A stretch of DNA of 55,301 nucleotides from an uncultured Holophagaceae bacterium (GCA_903857495.1 CAIOFF010000012.1:1-55301); one strand, 5' to 3'; shown: positions 47,622 to 55,301, counted from the first letter of the stretch. The notes: generated by a model not told the origin, from the letters alone. Program-made: numbers and translations.

Positions 47622-47765
47622 ATGGATGCACCTCCTTCCGCGGGAATCTGGCGTCGGGCCTGCAGGGCGGGACCGGGCCGAACGAGAAGTCTACCCTATC
47701 TTTCCCGTGATGGCGAGGCCGGATCCCTGCCGCTACCCTGAAGGACTCCCCACGCCCGGAGCACC

Positions 47766-49670
47766 ATGCCCCGCCCCCTGCTTCTGTTTCTGGACAGCCA
47801 GTCTCCGCGGACGCCGGGACTGGCGTCGGCGTTGGAGCTGGACGGCTGGGCGGTGCGGTGCGCCCACGGGGAGAAGATCCCGGAGTTCCTCCCGTCGGGC
47901 CTGACGCCCAGCCTCCTGCTGCTGGACCTGGCCGCGCCCGGCGAGGCAGGGAGGACCCTGGCCCGGGTGCTGCGGCAGCGGCACCCCCGCCTGGCGGTGG
48001 TGGCGCTCTCGGAGGACACGGCCACTCCGACCGATGGCCGAGGCCACGTGCTGGACATCCAGGCCTATCTGGACCCCGCCCAGACGGACGGCGCCCTGGT
48101 CGCAGCCCTGCGCAGCTACCTGCCCGAGGCGGACCAGCTGCCCTCGGATGACCTCTTTGGCGACCTGCTGGCAGATCTGGACACCCCTCCGCCGGTGCCG
48201 CCACTGGATCCCTTCGCCCTCTTCGACCCGGCCCTGCACACCCCCTCGGCGCCGACGCCCGCGAGCCTGGGCTACCTGCTTGGCCCAGGGCCCGCCGAAA
48301 CGTCCACCTTTGCCATCCCTGACCACAGTCGGCTGGCAGTCCCCTCCGTGAAGGTGCCGCCGGTCCTGCGGACGGAGGGCAGCTTCTTCGCCGCGGAGAA
48401 ACCGGTTGAGCCCCTGGCAGAAGCCGAGTTCACCTTCAGCAGCATCGCAGGTCTCGAGGATCCCTTCGGCTGGTCCAAAGAGTCGGTCCCTCCACCGCCC
48501 TCCCCGGGGCCCGGCGGCCACGAGGAATACGGCAACTACTTCCTGCTGGAGAAGATCGCCGTGGGGGGCATGGCGGAGCTCTTCAAGGCCCAGCAGCGCG
48601 GCGTCCAGGGCTTCCAGAAGATCGTCGCCATCAAGCGCATCCTGCCGCACTTCAGCGACAACGAGGACTTCGTCACGATGTTCATCGACGAGGCCAAGCT
48701 GGCGGCCCAGCTGACCCACCCGAACATCGTGCAGATCTTCGACCTGGGGAAGGCCGGCCGATCCTACTACATCGCCATGGAATACGTGAACGGCCGCGAC
48801 CTCCGCACCCTGCTGAAGCGGGTCCGCAGCCTCGGCCTGCCCTTCCCCGAGCAGGTGGCGGCCTTCGTGGTGATGAAGGTGGCGGCGGCCCTGGACTACG
48901 CCCACCGGAAGCGGGGCTTCGATGACCGGGAGCTGAAGCTGGTCCACCGGGACATCAGCCCCCAGAACGTGATCCTCTCCACCGAAGGCGCGGTCAAGCT
49001 GGTGGACTTCGGCATCGCCAAGGCGGCCAGCAAGGCCAGCCACACCCTGGCCGGGGCGCTGAAGGGGAAGCTGCTCTACATGAGCCCCGAGCAGGCCACG
49101 GGCCAGCCCCTGGACAACCGCTCAGACCTCTACTCCCTGGGCCTCGTGCTCTTCGAGCTGCTTACAGGCGAGCGCTGCTTCCAGGCGGACTCGGAGCTGG
49201 GCGTCCTGGAGAAGGTCCGCCAGGGCCGGATCGCGGACCTGGCGACCCTGAATCCCTCGGTCTCCCGGGACCTGGTGGCCATCGTCAGCCGGGCGCTGCA
49301 GAAGGGCGTGGACCACCGCTACCCCTCGGCCCGCTTCCTGGAGCGCGATCTTCGGGACTACCTGCAGCGGCTGGGGACGCCCCTCACGGAGCATGATGTG
49401 GCCGACTACCTGCAGGTGCTGCTCAGCGGCACCCGGGAGGAGTTGCAGACCCTGATCTCCCAGCGCTTCCCCGTGCCGGGCGACCCCGCCAGCGGCGGCC
49501 ACCGCACCGCCGGCGAGGGCAGCGGCCCCCGGGCGGCGCTGGCCCCGGAGCCAGAGGCAGCCCTGCCGCCCGAGACCGGCCGCCCGCTCAGGCCCCGCTG
49601 GCTGCTGCCCCTGATCCTGGCCCTGGGTGTCCTGCTGGCGGTGCTGCTGGCCGTGGCCCGCTGGTCCTAG
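47766..49670 (+). CDS. Receiver-like domain fused to Ser/Thr protein kinase, C-terminal membrane anchor
   Basis: The 634-residue protein starts with a receiver-like domain (about 1-118) that keeps a strand-end Asp (L-L-L-L-D-L-A-A-P-G) but lacks the usual acidic pair. A Pro/Ser-rich linker (about 120-255) leads to a Hanks-type kinase (about 262-530): G-G-M-A-E-L-F, catalytic Lys290 (V-A-I-K), Asp396 (H-R-D-I-S-P-Q-N), Asp414 (D-F-G) and the M-S-P-E-Q activation segment. A C-terminal membrane helix (about 610-630) leaves only three residues outside, so there is no external sensor. A two-component signal may gate the kinase, which is inference. The preceding CCCGGAGCACC fits the ATG. Confidence 0.88.
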   Translation: MPRPLLLFLDSQSPRTPGLASALELDGWAVRCAHGEKIPEFLPSGLTPSLLLLDLAAPGEAGRTLARVLRQRHPRLAVVALSEDTATPTDGRGHVLDIQAYLDPAQTDGALVAALRSYLPEADQLPSDDLFGDLLADLDTPPPVPPLDPFALFDPALHTPSAPTPASLGYLLGPGPAETSTFAIPDHSRLAVPSVKVPPVLRTEGSFFAAEKPVEPLAEAEFTFSSIAGLEDPFGWSKESVPPPPSPGPGGHEEYGNYFLLEKIAVGGMAELFKAQQRGVQGFQKIVAIKRILPHFSDNEDFVTMFIDEAKLAAQLTHPNIVQIFDLGKAGRSYYIAMEYVNGRDLRTLLKRVRSLGLPFPEQVAAFVVMKVAAALDYAHRKRGFDDRELKLVHRDISPQNVILSTEGAVKLVDFGIAKAASKASHTLAGALKGKLLYMSPEQATGQPLDNRSDLYSLGLVLFELLTGERCFQADSELGVLEKVRQGRIADLATLNPSVSRDLVAIVSRALQKGVDHRYPSARFLERDLRDYLQRLGTPLTEHDVADYLQVLLSGTREELQTLISQRFPVPGDPASGGHRTAGEGSGPRAALAPEPEAALPPETGRPLRPRWLLPLILALGVLLAVLLAVARWS

Positions 49671-49671
49671 C

Positions 49672-49920
49672 CTAGCGGCTCTCAAACCGCAGCAGCGGCG
49701 CGGAGCACTTCTGGCAGTTGACCTGGTGTGGGGGGTTCTTCTTGCCGCAGTGGCTGCAGACCTGGATCTTGGCCTGCTTGCGCCGCCAGAAGCGGAGGTA
49801 GAGCAGGCCCAGCAGCACGATGAGGAGCACCCCCTTCTGCCAGGGCTGGAGAATGAGGCCCGTGGGGCTGGGCTCCGGGGCCTTGGGCTGCTCTTCCAGG
49901 CTGAGGGTCTGCGGGGTCAT
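49672..49920 (-). CDS. Small membrane protein with zinc ribbon
   Basis: This 82-residue protein has one membrane helix (about 28-44, G-V-L-L-I-V-L-L-G-L-L-Y) and a C-terminal zinc ribbon with C-S-H-C and C-Q-K-C pairs. The N-terminus is acidic and Pro-rich. Its start overlaps the scpB stop in an ATGA pattern, making it the last gene of the psd-scpB-ribbon operon. The role is unknown. Confidence 0.75.
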   Translation of the reverse strand: MTPQTLSLEEQPKAPEPSPTGLILQPWQKGVLLIVLLGLLYLRFWRRKQAKIQVCSHCGKKNPPHQVNCQKCSAPLLRFESR

Positions 49921-50636
49921 GCCGGGTCCCCGTCGGTCGACGGCGGCTCTGCCCCAGGGATCATGTCCAGTTCCAGGTCCAGGTCCGGCTCGGGCTCCAC
50001 GTTCAGCACCCCGGCGCCGAAGAGGCCGTCCTCGGGCAGGGCGGGCTCCAGGGCGGCCAGGGCCTCAGCCTCCAGGCGCCCTTCGCCGAAGTCGGCAAGG
50101 CGCGGCAGGTCGTGCAGGCTCTTCAGGCCGAAGTGCAGGAGGAAGGCCTGGGTGGTGGCGTAGGTCATGGGCCGGCCCACCACGGGCTTGCGGCCCGCGG
50201 GGGTGATGAGCTGGCGCTCCATGAGGCTCTTCACCTGGTTGGCGCTGCTGGTGACGCTGCGGATGGCGTTGAGCTCGGTGATGGTGACGGGCTGCCGGTA
50301 GGCGATGATGGCCAGGGCCTCGATCTGGGCGGGGGTCAGCTTGCCGCTGCGGGTGGTGGTCACCAGCCGCGCAACCATCTCCTTGTAGACCGGGCTGGTG
50401 GCCATGCGCCAGCCGCCGGCCACCTCCAGCAACCGGAGTCCCGCGGCACCCTGCAGGCGCTCCTGCAGCTTCTCGATGCCCTGCTGCAGCGCGCCGTCGC
50501 CGAGCCCCGTCAGCTCCCGCAGGCGGGGCAGGTCAAGCACTTCACCGGCCGCGGTGAACAGGGCCTCCAGGGCGCCGGGCAGGTCGCCGCCCTCCTCCCA
50601 GAGGGGATCCTGATGGAAGAGGTCCATGTCGCTCAT
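49917..50636 (-). CDS. scpB: Segregation and condensation protein B
   Basis: ScpB is a kleisin-associated winged-helix protein of the SMC-ScpA-ScpB condensin. The 239-residue product has two winged-helix domains (about 20-190), with L-T-P-A-Q-I-E-A-L-A-I-I-A-Y-R-Q-P-V-T, E-L-N-A-I-R-S-V, G-R-P-M-T-Y-A-T-T and F-L-L-H-F-G-L. An acidic tail of about 50 residues (E-P-E-P-D-L-D-L-E-L-D) is longer than in many homologs. It overlaps both psd (upstream) and the zinc-ribbon gene (downstream) by 4 bases each. scpA and smc are not in the window. Confidence 0.95.
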   Translation of the reverse strand: MSDMDLFHQDPLWEEGGDLPGALEALFTAAGEVLDLPRLRELTGLGDGALQQGIEKLQERLQGAAGLRLLEVAGGWRMATSPVYKEMVARLVTTTRSGKLTPAQIEALAIIAYRQPVTITELNAIRSVTSSANQVKSLMERQLITPAGRKPVVGRPMTYATTQAFLLHFGLKSLHDLPRLADFGEGRLEAEALAALEPALPEDGLFGAGVLNVEPEPDLDLELDMIPGAEPPSTDGDPA

Positions 50637-51565
50637 CGGTAGGCTCCCAGCCGCTCGCCCACCTTGGCCGCGCCGTCCGTGCGCAGGGGCACCCAGTCCG
50701 CGGCCCGGGGGCCGCCGATGAGCAGCACCACGGTGGAGCCGAACTCGAAGGTGCCCAGGTCATCGCCGGGGGCGCAGGGCAGCAGGGGCACGGGGCAGCC
50801 GCCATCCCGGGGCAGGGCCTTGCCCTCCAGCCAGCGTGCATCGATGACAACGCCGCCTACGTGGGTGGCGCCCACGAGCACTGCGGCCACCTCGAGGCCC
50901 TCGCAGGGGCCGGTGCCCAGGGCGGTCCAGGAGGCCCGCCGGTTGCGTTCGTAGAGGCGCGGGACATGGCCCGTGCTGGCATCGTTCACGGGCCAGAGCT
51001 CCCCCTCGACGCGGCTCACGGCGCTGACCCGGCCTTCCAGGGGCACGTGGATGCGGTGGTAGTCCTTGGGGGAGAGGTAGAGCGTCAGGAAGTGCCCGCC
51101 CTCGAACCGCGCGGCGCCCGGGTCGTGCTTGAGCAGCTCCGCGACGCGGTAGGGCAGGCCCTTGGCCTGGATGGCCAGGCCGGCGGTGATGCGGCCGCTG
51201 GCAACGATGCGGCCGTCCACGGGGCTGTTCACGAAGCCCGGCGCGGCGGGTCCCTGCGGGCGCAGCCCTGGCTTCAGGCGGCGGGTGAAGAGGGCCTGGA
51301 GGCTGGGGTAGTCCGTGAGGGCGAACTCGGCCTCGGGGAGGTTGATGCCGTAGTGCGCGGCAAAGCCGCCCAGCAGGGGCTGGCGCCAGGTCACGGGCAG
51401 GGTGCGGCAGGCGACCCAACCGATCAGGCGGGAGCCGGCCTTCTTGGGATAGAGGCCCAGGACGCGGAGCGACAGGGGGCCCGGCGTCCACAGCAGCACG
51501 TAGGCCGTCCAGAGCAGGACCAGGAGGAGCGCGAGGCGCGAAGGCGCGGGCCAGGAGAAAGTCAT
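50633..51565 (-). CDS. psd: Phosphatidylserine decarboxylase
   Basis: The enzyme makes phosphatidylethanolamine at the inner membrane and processes itself to form a pyruvoyl cofactor. The 310-residue proenzyme has an N-terminal hydrophobic segment (about 9-28), S-P-V-D-G-R (triad Asp), Y-H-R-I-H-V-P (triad His) and the cleavage motif F-G-S-T with Ser277 as the pyruvoyl precursor. This G-S-T form is the normal Psd type. It is first in an operon with scpB. The divergent gene encodes a membrane methyltransferase-like protein, whose relation to lipid headgroups is suggestive only. Confidence 0.95.
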   Translation of the reverse strand: MTFSWPAPSRLALLLVLLWTAYVLLWTPGPLSLRVLGLYPKKAGSRLIGWVACRTLPVTWRQPLLGGFAAHYGINLPEAEFALTDYPSLQALFTRRLKPGLRPQGPAAPGFVNSPVDGRIVASGRITAGLAIQAKGLPYRVAELLKHDPGAARFEGGHFLTLYLSPKDYHRIHVPLEGRVSAVSRVEGELWPVNDASTGHVPRLYERNRRASWTALGTGPCEGLEVAAVLVGATHVGGVVIDARWLEGKALPRDGGCPVPLLPCAPGDDLGTFEFGSTVVLLIGGPRAADWVPLRTDGAAKVGERLGAYR

Positions 51566-51657
51566 CTGACAAGGATACGGTCATCCGGTGGCTTCCGCGG
51601 AGTCGTTGGGTTTTGTTACCCCTTCTTAGGGGCCCCCGCTTCCCCCACAATCCCTGC

Positions 51658-52302
51658 ATGGGTTCCAACGCGGTCCACCTGGCCTGGCTGGCCATCGCCT
51701 GGGCCGCCTACGGGGCGGTGCACTCGCTGCTGGCAGCGGCTGGGTTCAAGGTATGGATGGCAACTCGCGCCCCCCGCTGGGTGCCGGCCTACCGGCTGCT
51801 CTATAACCTGGTGGCGGTGCTGGCGCTCGTGCCGGTCCTTGGGCTGATGGCGAGCCATCCCGGCCCCTGGCTCTGGCGCTGGCAGGGCCCGCTGGCCTGG
51901 CTGATGAACGGGCTGGCCCTGGTGGCAGCCGGGCTGCTGGTCTTCGGCCCCGGCACCTATGACCTGAGTGAGTTCGTGGGGCTGCGCCAGCTCCGGGAGC
52001 GCCGCCTGGGCATCGGGGACCAGGAACCGCTCCGGATCTCGGCCCTGCACCGATACGTGCGCCATCCCTGGTATGCCCTGTCCCTGGTGCTGATCTGGAC
52101 CCGCGACATGAACGCCGCCATGCTCGTCTCCGCCCTGGCGGTCACGGCCTACTTCGTCATCGGCTCCCGGCTGGAGGAGCGCAAGCTGCTGGCGCGATTC
52201 GGAGCCGCCTATGGACAGTACATGTCAAAAGTTCCGGGCCTGGTGCCCTGTCCCTGGCGGCGTCTCAGCCGGGAGGAAGCCCGCCAGTTGGAGGGTCGCT
52301 GA
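51658..52302 (+). CDS. Membrane methyltransferase-like protein (NnrU/isoprenylcysteine-type)
   Basis: The 214-residue protein has five to six membrane segments and the C-terminal pattern R-H-P-W-Y-A-L-S-L...L-E-E-R-K-L-L-A-R-F-G-x-x-Y-x-x-Y-M-x-x-V-P, seen in the isoprenylcysteine/phospholipid methyltransferase superfamily and in NnrU-like proteins. The R-H-P and E-E-R parts bind SAM in characterised relatives. The substrate is uncertain; lipid methylation is possible given the divergent psd gene. I start at M-G-S-N because the frame upstream lacks a good start; no clear Shine-Dalgarno is seen. Its stop overlaps the ATG of the hutD-like remnant. Confidence 0.8.
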   Translation: MGSNAVHLAWLAIAWAAYGAVHSLLAAAGFKVWMATRAPRWVPAYRLLYNLVAVLALVPVLGLMASHPGPWLWRWQGPLAWLMNGLALVAAGLLVFGPGTYDLSEFVGLRQLRERRLGIGDQEPLRISALHRYVRHPWYALSLVLIWTRDMNAAMLVSALAVTAYFVIGSRLEERKLLARFGAAYGQYMSKVPGLVPCPWRRLSREEARQLEGR

Positions 52303-52522
52303 TGAGGTGGCAGCAGACGACCTTGGCTGAGGCTCGCAGGATGCCCTGGAAGAACGGCCTCGTCTGCTCTTCGTCGCTGCCGGGAGCCTGGCGTCACCCC
52401 TCTGGAATCTCCACCTTGAAACCAGTCACTTGCTGCGTGTGGAGGACTGTCCCGCGGAACTGACTCTGGTGCCTGATTCCGGCGGTGCCAGCCTGGTCTG
52501 GATCCACCTGGAGCGCGTCTGA
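52302..52522 (+). pseudogene. HutD/Ves-family remnant, internally deleted and frameshifted
   Basis: The ATG at 52302 begins M-R-W-Q-Q-T-T-L-A-E-A-R-R-M-P-W-K-N-G; R-M-P-W-K-N-G is the start signature of HutD/Ves cupins. After this, near 52358, the match is lost. In another frame, a segment ending at the TGA at 52520-52522 reads R-P-R-L-L-F-V-A-A-G-S-L...A-E-L-T-L-V-P-D-S-G-G-A-S-L-V-W-I-H-L, which fits the C-terminal strands of the same family. About 75 codons remain of the roughly 190 expected, so most of the middle is missing. The start overlaps the preceding gene's stop, showing the old operon position. Confidence 0.7.
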
Positions 52523-52544
52523 GAATTGGCCTCAGCTCATGCTA

Positions 52545-52563
52545 GGTTTGGAGTTACCAAACC
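52545..52563. promoter_or_regulatory. Perfect inverted repeat upstream of the binding-protein gene
   Basis: GGTTTGG (52545-52551) and CCAAACC (52557-52563) flank AGTTA, 26 bases before the binding-protein start. It could be an operator or a leader hairpin; no regulator gene is adjacent. Confidence 0.4.
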
Positions 52564-52588
52564 CCATCCATCGGCCTTGGAGGCATGC

Positions 52589-53737
52589 ATGAAGAAGAGG
52601 ATCCTATCCTCGCTGTTCGCGTTCGGACTCGCTCTGCAGGCGCAGACACCCCTGAAGATCGGGATCATCAACTGCGCGACGGGCACCCAGGCGCCCATCG
52701 GCGAATACATGAGCAACGGCTACAAGCTGGCCCTGGAAGACCTTCAGAAGAAGGGCATCAAGGTCGAGCTGGTGATCGAGGACGACACGGGCAAGCCCCA
52801 GGTGTCCATGTCGGCCATGGAGAAGCTGGTCACCCGCGACCGCGTGGTCGCGGTGGTCGGGCCCTACAGCTCCGCCTGCGCCAACGCCGTCTCCAAGCTG
52901 GCCGAGAAGTACAAGGTGCCCCTCCTGGTGCCCGTGGCCTCCAAGGAGGACATCACGCGGCAGAACCAGAAGTTCGTGTTCCGACTCAGCGCCACCACCG
53001 AGGACTACGCCTCGATCCTGATCTCCATGGCGCAGAAGCTGGGCAAGCCCAAGACCATGGCGATCCTGAACGAGAACACCGACTTCGGCACCTCCGGAGC
53101 GAAGTCCGCCAAGGCCTATGCAGCCCAGGTGGGCATCCAGGTGGTGGTGGAGGAGGCCTACGCTTCCGGCTCGCCCGACTACCGCTCCACCCTGGCCAAG
53201 ATCAAGGGCTACAAGCCCGACCTGGTCTTCATGGTGTCCTACGTGGCCGATGGCATCCTGCTCATGCGGCAGGCGCGGGAAGTGGGCCTCGAGCCTCAGG
53301 CCTTCCTCGGCGCCGGCGCCGGCTTCGCCTCCTCGGAGTTCGCGCGGGAGCGGGCCATCTCCAACAACGTGTTCTCCAGCACCCAGTGGACGACGGATGT
53401 GAAATGGCCCGGCGCCAAGGACTTCGGCAAGCGCTACATGGCCAAGTTCGGCAAGGAGGAAGTGCCCTACCACGCCGCCAATGCCTATGCCTCGCTCATG
53501 GTGATGGCCGAGACCGCCGCGAAGGGTGGCGGCGACCGCGAGAAGACCCGCAGCGCCCTGCGCGACGGCAGGTGGAACGGCATCATGGGCGAGGTGGCCT
53601 TCGTGGACTTCAACGGCTACACGAATCAGAACAAGCACCAGATGCTGGTGGAGCAGATCCAGAACGGCAAGCATGAAACCGTGTGGCCGCCTGAGTTCGG
53701 AACGAAGAAACCGGCCTTCCCCTTCAAGTGGAAGTAG
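52589..53737 (+). CDS. Periplasmic branched-chain amino-acid-type binding protein (LivJ/LivK family)
   Basis: The 382-residue protein has a short signal peptide (cleavage near L-Q-A-Q) and a type I periplasmic binding fold: L-K-I-G-I-I-N, A-L-E-D-L, V-V-A-V-V-G-P-Y-S-S-A, Y-K-V-P-L-L-V-P-V-A-S. These belong to the Leu/Ile/Val or amide-binding ABC family. No ATPase or permease gene is near, so it must use a distant transporter or act as a receptor co-sensor. GGAGG lies just before the ATG; an ATG four bases earlier is out of frame. The ligand pocket residues cannot be assigned by eye. Confidence 0.93.
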   Translation: MKKRILSSLFAFGLALQAQTPLKIGIINCATGTQAPIGEYMSNGYKLALEDLQKKGIKVELVIEDDTGKPQVSMSAMEKLVTRDRVVAVVGPYSSACANAVSKLAEKYKVPLLVPVASKEDITRQNQKFVFRLSATTEDYASILISMAQKLGKPKTMAILNENTDFGTSGAKSAKAYAAQVGIQVVVEEAYASGSPDYRSTLAKIKGYKPDLVFMVSYVADGILLMRQAREVGLEPQAFLGAGAGFASSEFARERAISNNVFSSTQWTTDVKWPGAKDFGKRYMAKFGKEEVPYHAANAYASLMVMAETAAKGGGDREKTRSALRDGRWNGIMGEVAFVDFNGYTNQNKHQMLVEQIQNGKHETVWPPEFGTKKPAFPFKWK

Positions 53738-53778
53738 CAGCCTTCTAGCGGACCGTCCGGCCTGTCATCTTAGAGGAC

Positions 53779-54567
53779 ATGCATATCGGACACATCATCA
53801 CCGTCATGGCCGCGGCCTTTGTCGCCGGGGCAATCAATTCCATCGCGGGGGGCGGCACGCTGGTGTCGTTTCCCGCTCTGCTTGGCATCGGGCTCACGGG
53901 CCAGCAGGCCAACGTCACCAGCACCCTGGCGCTGTGGCCCGGCTCCATCGGCGGCTTCTGGGGGCATCGCGACGACCTCGCGGGCACCAAGGCCTTCGCC
54001 CTGCGCCTGATGCCCGTCTCGCTCCTGGGCGGGATCCTGGGCGCCTGGGCCATGCTGGTCACGCCTCAGAAGCTCTTCGACCAGCTGGTGCCCTGGCTGA
54101 TCCTGGCGGCCACGGTGCTGCTGGCGGCCAATGATCCCGTCGGCAAGCTGCTCAAGAAGATGGGCAGCCACGACCGGACCACCGGCTGGTGGATCGGCGC
54201 CATGGTCTTCCAGTTCATCGTGGGCATCTACGGCGGCTACTTCGGCGCCGGCATCGGCATCCTCATGCTGGCGGCCCTGAGCCTGCTGGGCCTGACGGAC
54301 ATCCACCAGATGAATGGCCTGAAGAACCTGCTGGCCCTGTGCATCAACGGCATCGCCATCTTCCTGTTCCTGGGCATGGAGTATCTGCGCCACCCGGGCA
54401 ACGTGCAGTGGGTCCTCGTCGGCTTCATGGCAGTCGCGGCGGGCCTGGGCGGACTCTTCGGCTCGCACATGGCCCACCGGGTCGGCCGCACCACCGTCCG
54501 GCGCGGCGTCATCAGCATCGGGTTCATCCTGGCCGCCTGGTATTTCTACAAGACCTACGCCGCCTGA
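53779..54567 (+). CDS. TauE/SafE-family membrane permease
   Basis: The 262-residue protein has about seven to eight membrane helices arranged as two similar halves. Family marks are A-G-A-I-N-S-I-A-G-G-G-T-L-V-S-F-P near the start and G-I-Y-G-G-Y-F-G-A-G-I-G-I-L-M-L in the second half. TauE/SafE proteins export sulfite, sulfoacetate or related anions. The substrate here is unknown. It lies 41 bases after the binding-protein gene and 39 bases before the cytochrome gene, so they may be one transcript. Confidence 0.92.
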   Translation: MHIGHIITVMAAAFVAGAINSIAGGGTLVSFPALLGIGLTGQQANVTSTLALWPGSIGGFWGHRDDLAGTKAFALRLMPVSLLGGILGAWAMLVTPQKLFDQLVPWLILAATVLLAANDPVGKLLKKMGSHDRTTGWWIGAMVFQFIVGIYGGYFGAGIGILMLAALSLLGLTDIHQMNGLKNLLALCINGIAIFLFLGMEYLRHPGNVQWVLVGFMAVAAGLGGLFGSHMAHRVGRTTVRRGVISIGFILAAWYFYKTYAA

Positions 54568-54606
54568 CCCTGTGCTAGGGTGGGTGCCACCTATCAAGGA
54601 GGACCC

Positions 54607-55080
54607 ATGCGCCTGCTGCTCGCGGCCACCCTGGCCACGTCCCTTGCCGTCGCCGCGCCCCCGGATGCCCAGGAGTGTGTGGGCTGCCACGACACCGTGA
54701 AGCTCGACGTGTTTCGCACCCGTGCCCACGGGGGCCTGGACTGCATCATCTGCCACACCGCCGCGAAGAAGCTGCCCCATCCCGAGAAGATGGCTCCGCC
54801 CGACTGCGTACGCTGCCACGACCACCAGGGCCAGGAGTACGCCAACAGCGTGCACGGCATCGCCAAGCGGAAAGGCAAGGAGCACACCCCTACCTGCATG
54901 ACCTGCCATGGGCACGCCCATGAGCTGCTCTCCCGCAAGGATCCAGCTTCCCGGGTGGCCCGGAAGAACATGGACGCCACCTGCGGCAAGTGCCATGACA
55001 AGGCCCATCTCGACAAGCTCGCCAAGAACCTGTCTCGACGCGCCACCCGCATGGACCTTCAGAAGATGCCGGGGAAGTAG
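54607..55080 (+). CDS. Pentahaem c-type cytochrome
   Basis: The 157-residue exported protein has five C-x-x-C-H haem sites: C-V-G-C-H, C-I-I-C-H, C-V-R-C-H, C-M-T-C-H and C-G-K-C-H, with several extra histidines that could be distal ligands (e.g. R-A-H-G, S-V-H-G). The spacing resembles the N-terminal part of longer multihaem cytochromes that often run beyond 300 residues, so this may be a short or truncated form; the stop is followed within 80 bases by a repeat. Such proteins carry electrons in the periplasm. AAGGAGGACCC precedes the chosen ATG. Confidence 0.88.
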   Translation: MRLLLAATLATSLAVAAPPDAQECVGCHDTVKLDVFRTRAHGGLDCIICHTAAKKLPHPEKMAPPDCVRCHDHQGQEYANSVHGIAKRKGKEHTPTCMTCHGHAHELLSRKDPASRVARKNMDATCGKCHDKAHLDKLAKNLSRRATRMDLQKMPGK

Positions 55081-55160
55081 TCGCCGACGCGACCTGCATC
55101 CCTGGTCCTTGTCTTTTGACGGGGAAGAGGGATGAAGGGGATGACTGCAAAAGCATTCCC

Positions 55161-55301
55161 GGTTATCGGCCTTGCTCCGCCAAATTTGGCTTGCAAGGAT
55201 CTCCACAAAGGACACGAAGAGCTGGCCCAAAGGGCACGAAGGCGCAGTCATCGCGCCGACAGGGCATCCGGGCCTGGGGCCCCCGGTCGCGTGCGACCGG
55301 C
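55161..55301. repeat. Palindromic repeat, family A, copy 3 (3' part cut by window edge)
   Basis: The 141 bases match 23848-23988 with a single difference seen by eye (AATGGG versus AAAGGG). The copy stops at the window end in CCGGTCGCGTGCGACCGG, the same internal palindrome found near the left window edge. Confidence 0.92.

Overview
The window is high-GC bacterial chromosomal DNA with tightly packed genes on both strands. The best taxonomic guess, by inference only, is a Gram-negative, flagellated, respiring member of the Acidobacteriota close to Geothrix/Holophaga. Supporting signs are many secreted proteins with short signal peptides ending near A-Q, a TonB-dependent receptor, outer-membrane barrels, three chemoreceptors plus motAB, c-type cytochromes including a five-haem one, and families of long palindromic intergenic repeats. 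No rRNA, prophage, insertion sequence with transposase, or CRISPR array is visible. Both window edges lie inside copies of the same palindromic repeat, so the piece may be an assembly contig broken at repeats.

Layout. 1-6.3 kb: repeat, motA-motB, a secreted M28 peptidase, a small secreted NTF2-like protein, an M6-like metalloprotease coupled to a double-receiver protein. 6.4-15.4 kb: lepA, a stand-alone MshEN (c-di-GMP receptor type) protein, a signalling operon (ChpT-like phosphotransfer protein, OmpR-type regulator, sensor kinase) followed by a TonB-dependent receptor, then miaB. 15.4-20 kb: repeats, an aldose-epimerase-like protein, a GH19-like lysozyme, an Aer-type chemoreceptor, a small lipoprotein, tRNA-Leu(UAA). 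20-28 kb: cytochrome c, a PcrA/UvrD helicase interrupted by a 364-residue intein, repeats, an SRPBCC protein and a TIGR01777 epimerase, and an aminotransferase-pheA pair. 28.4-35.5 kb: a FAD dehydrogenase, a two-domain PPK2 polyphosphate phosphotransferase, the PEP-synthase regulator PSRP, an orphan sensor kinase, nadE, tRNA-Leu(CAA).

35.5-38 kb is a compositionally different, AT-richer stretch carrying a GNAT acetyltransferase and a glycine-rich lipoprotein; it starts at a tRNA and ends near a sequence resembling that tRNA's 3' end. 38-41.5 kb encodes a large Ig-like surface lipoprotein coupled to a small outer-membrane barrel, then a membrane protein. 41.5-44.8 kb holds two tandem paralogous chemoreceptors of identical length. 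44.9-51.6 kb has mutS2, rpsU, a receiver-like/Ser-Thr kinase fusion, and a zinc-ribbon protein-scpB-psd operon. 51.6-55.3 kb has a lipid-methyltransferase-like membrane protein, a decayed hutD-like pseudogene, an orphan amino-acid binding protein, a TauE/SafE permease, a pentahaem cytochrome, and the final repeat copy.

The most unusual items are: the intein, which lacks a recognisable LAGLIDADG motif and has a GIY-YIG-like segment; the palindromic repeat families, one copy of which appears to provide the start codon of a gene; the ChpT-like/regulator/kinase/receptor cluster with matching 11-bp-spaced operator candidates; and the hutD-like remnant. Nothing in the window was identified as a wholly new defence or biosynthetic system.
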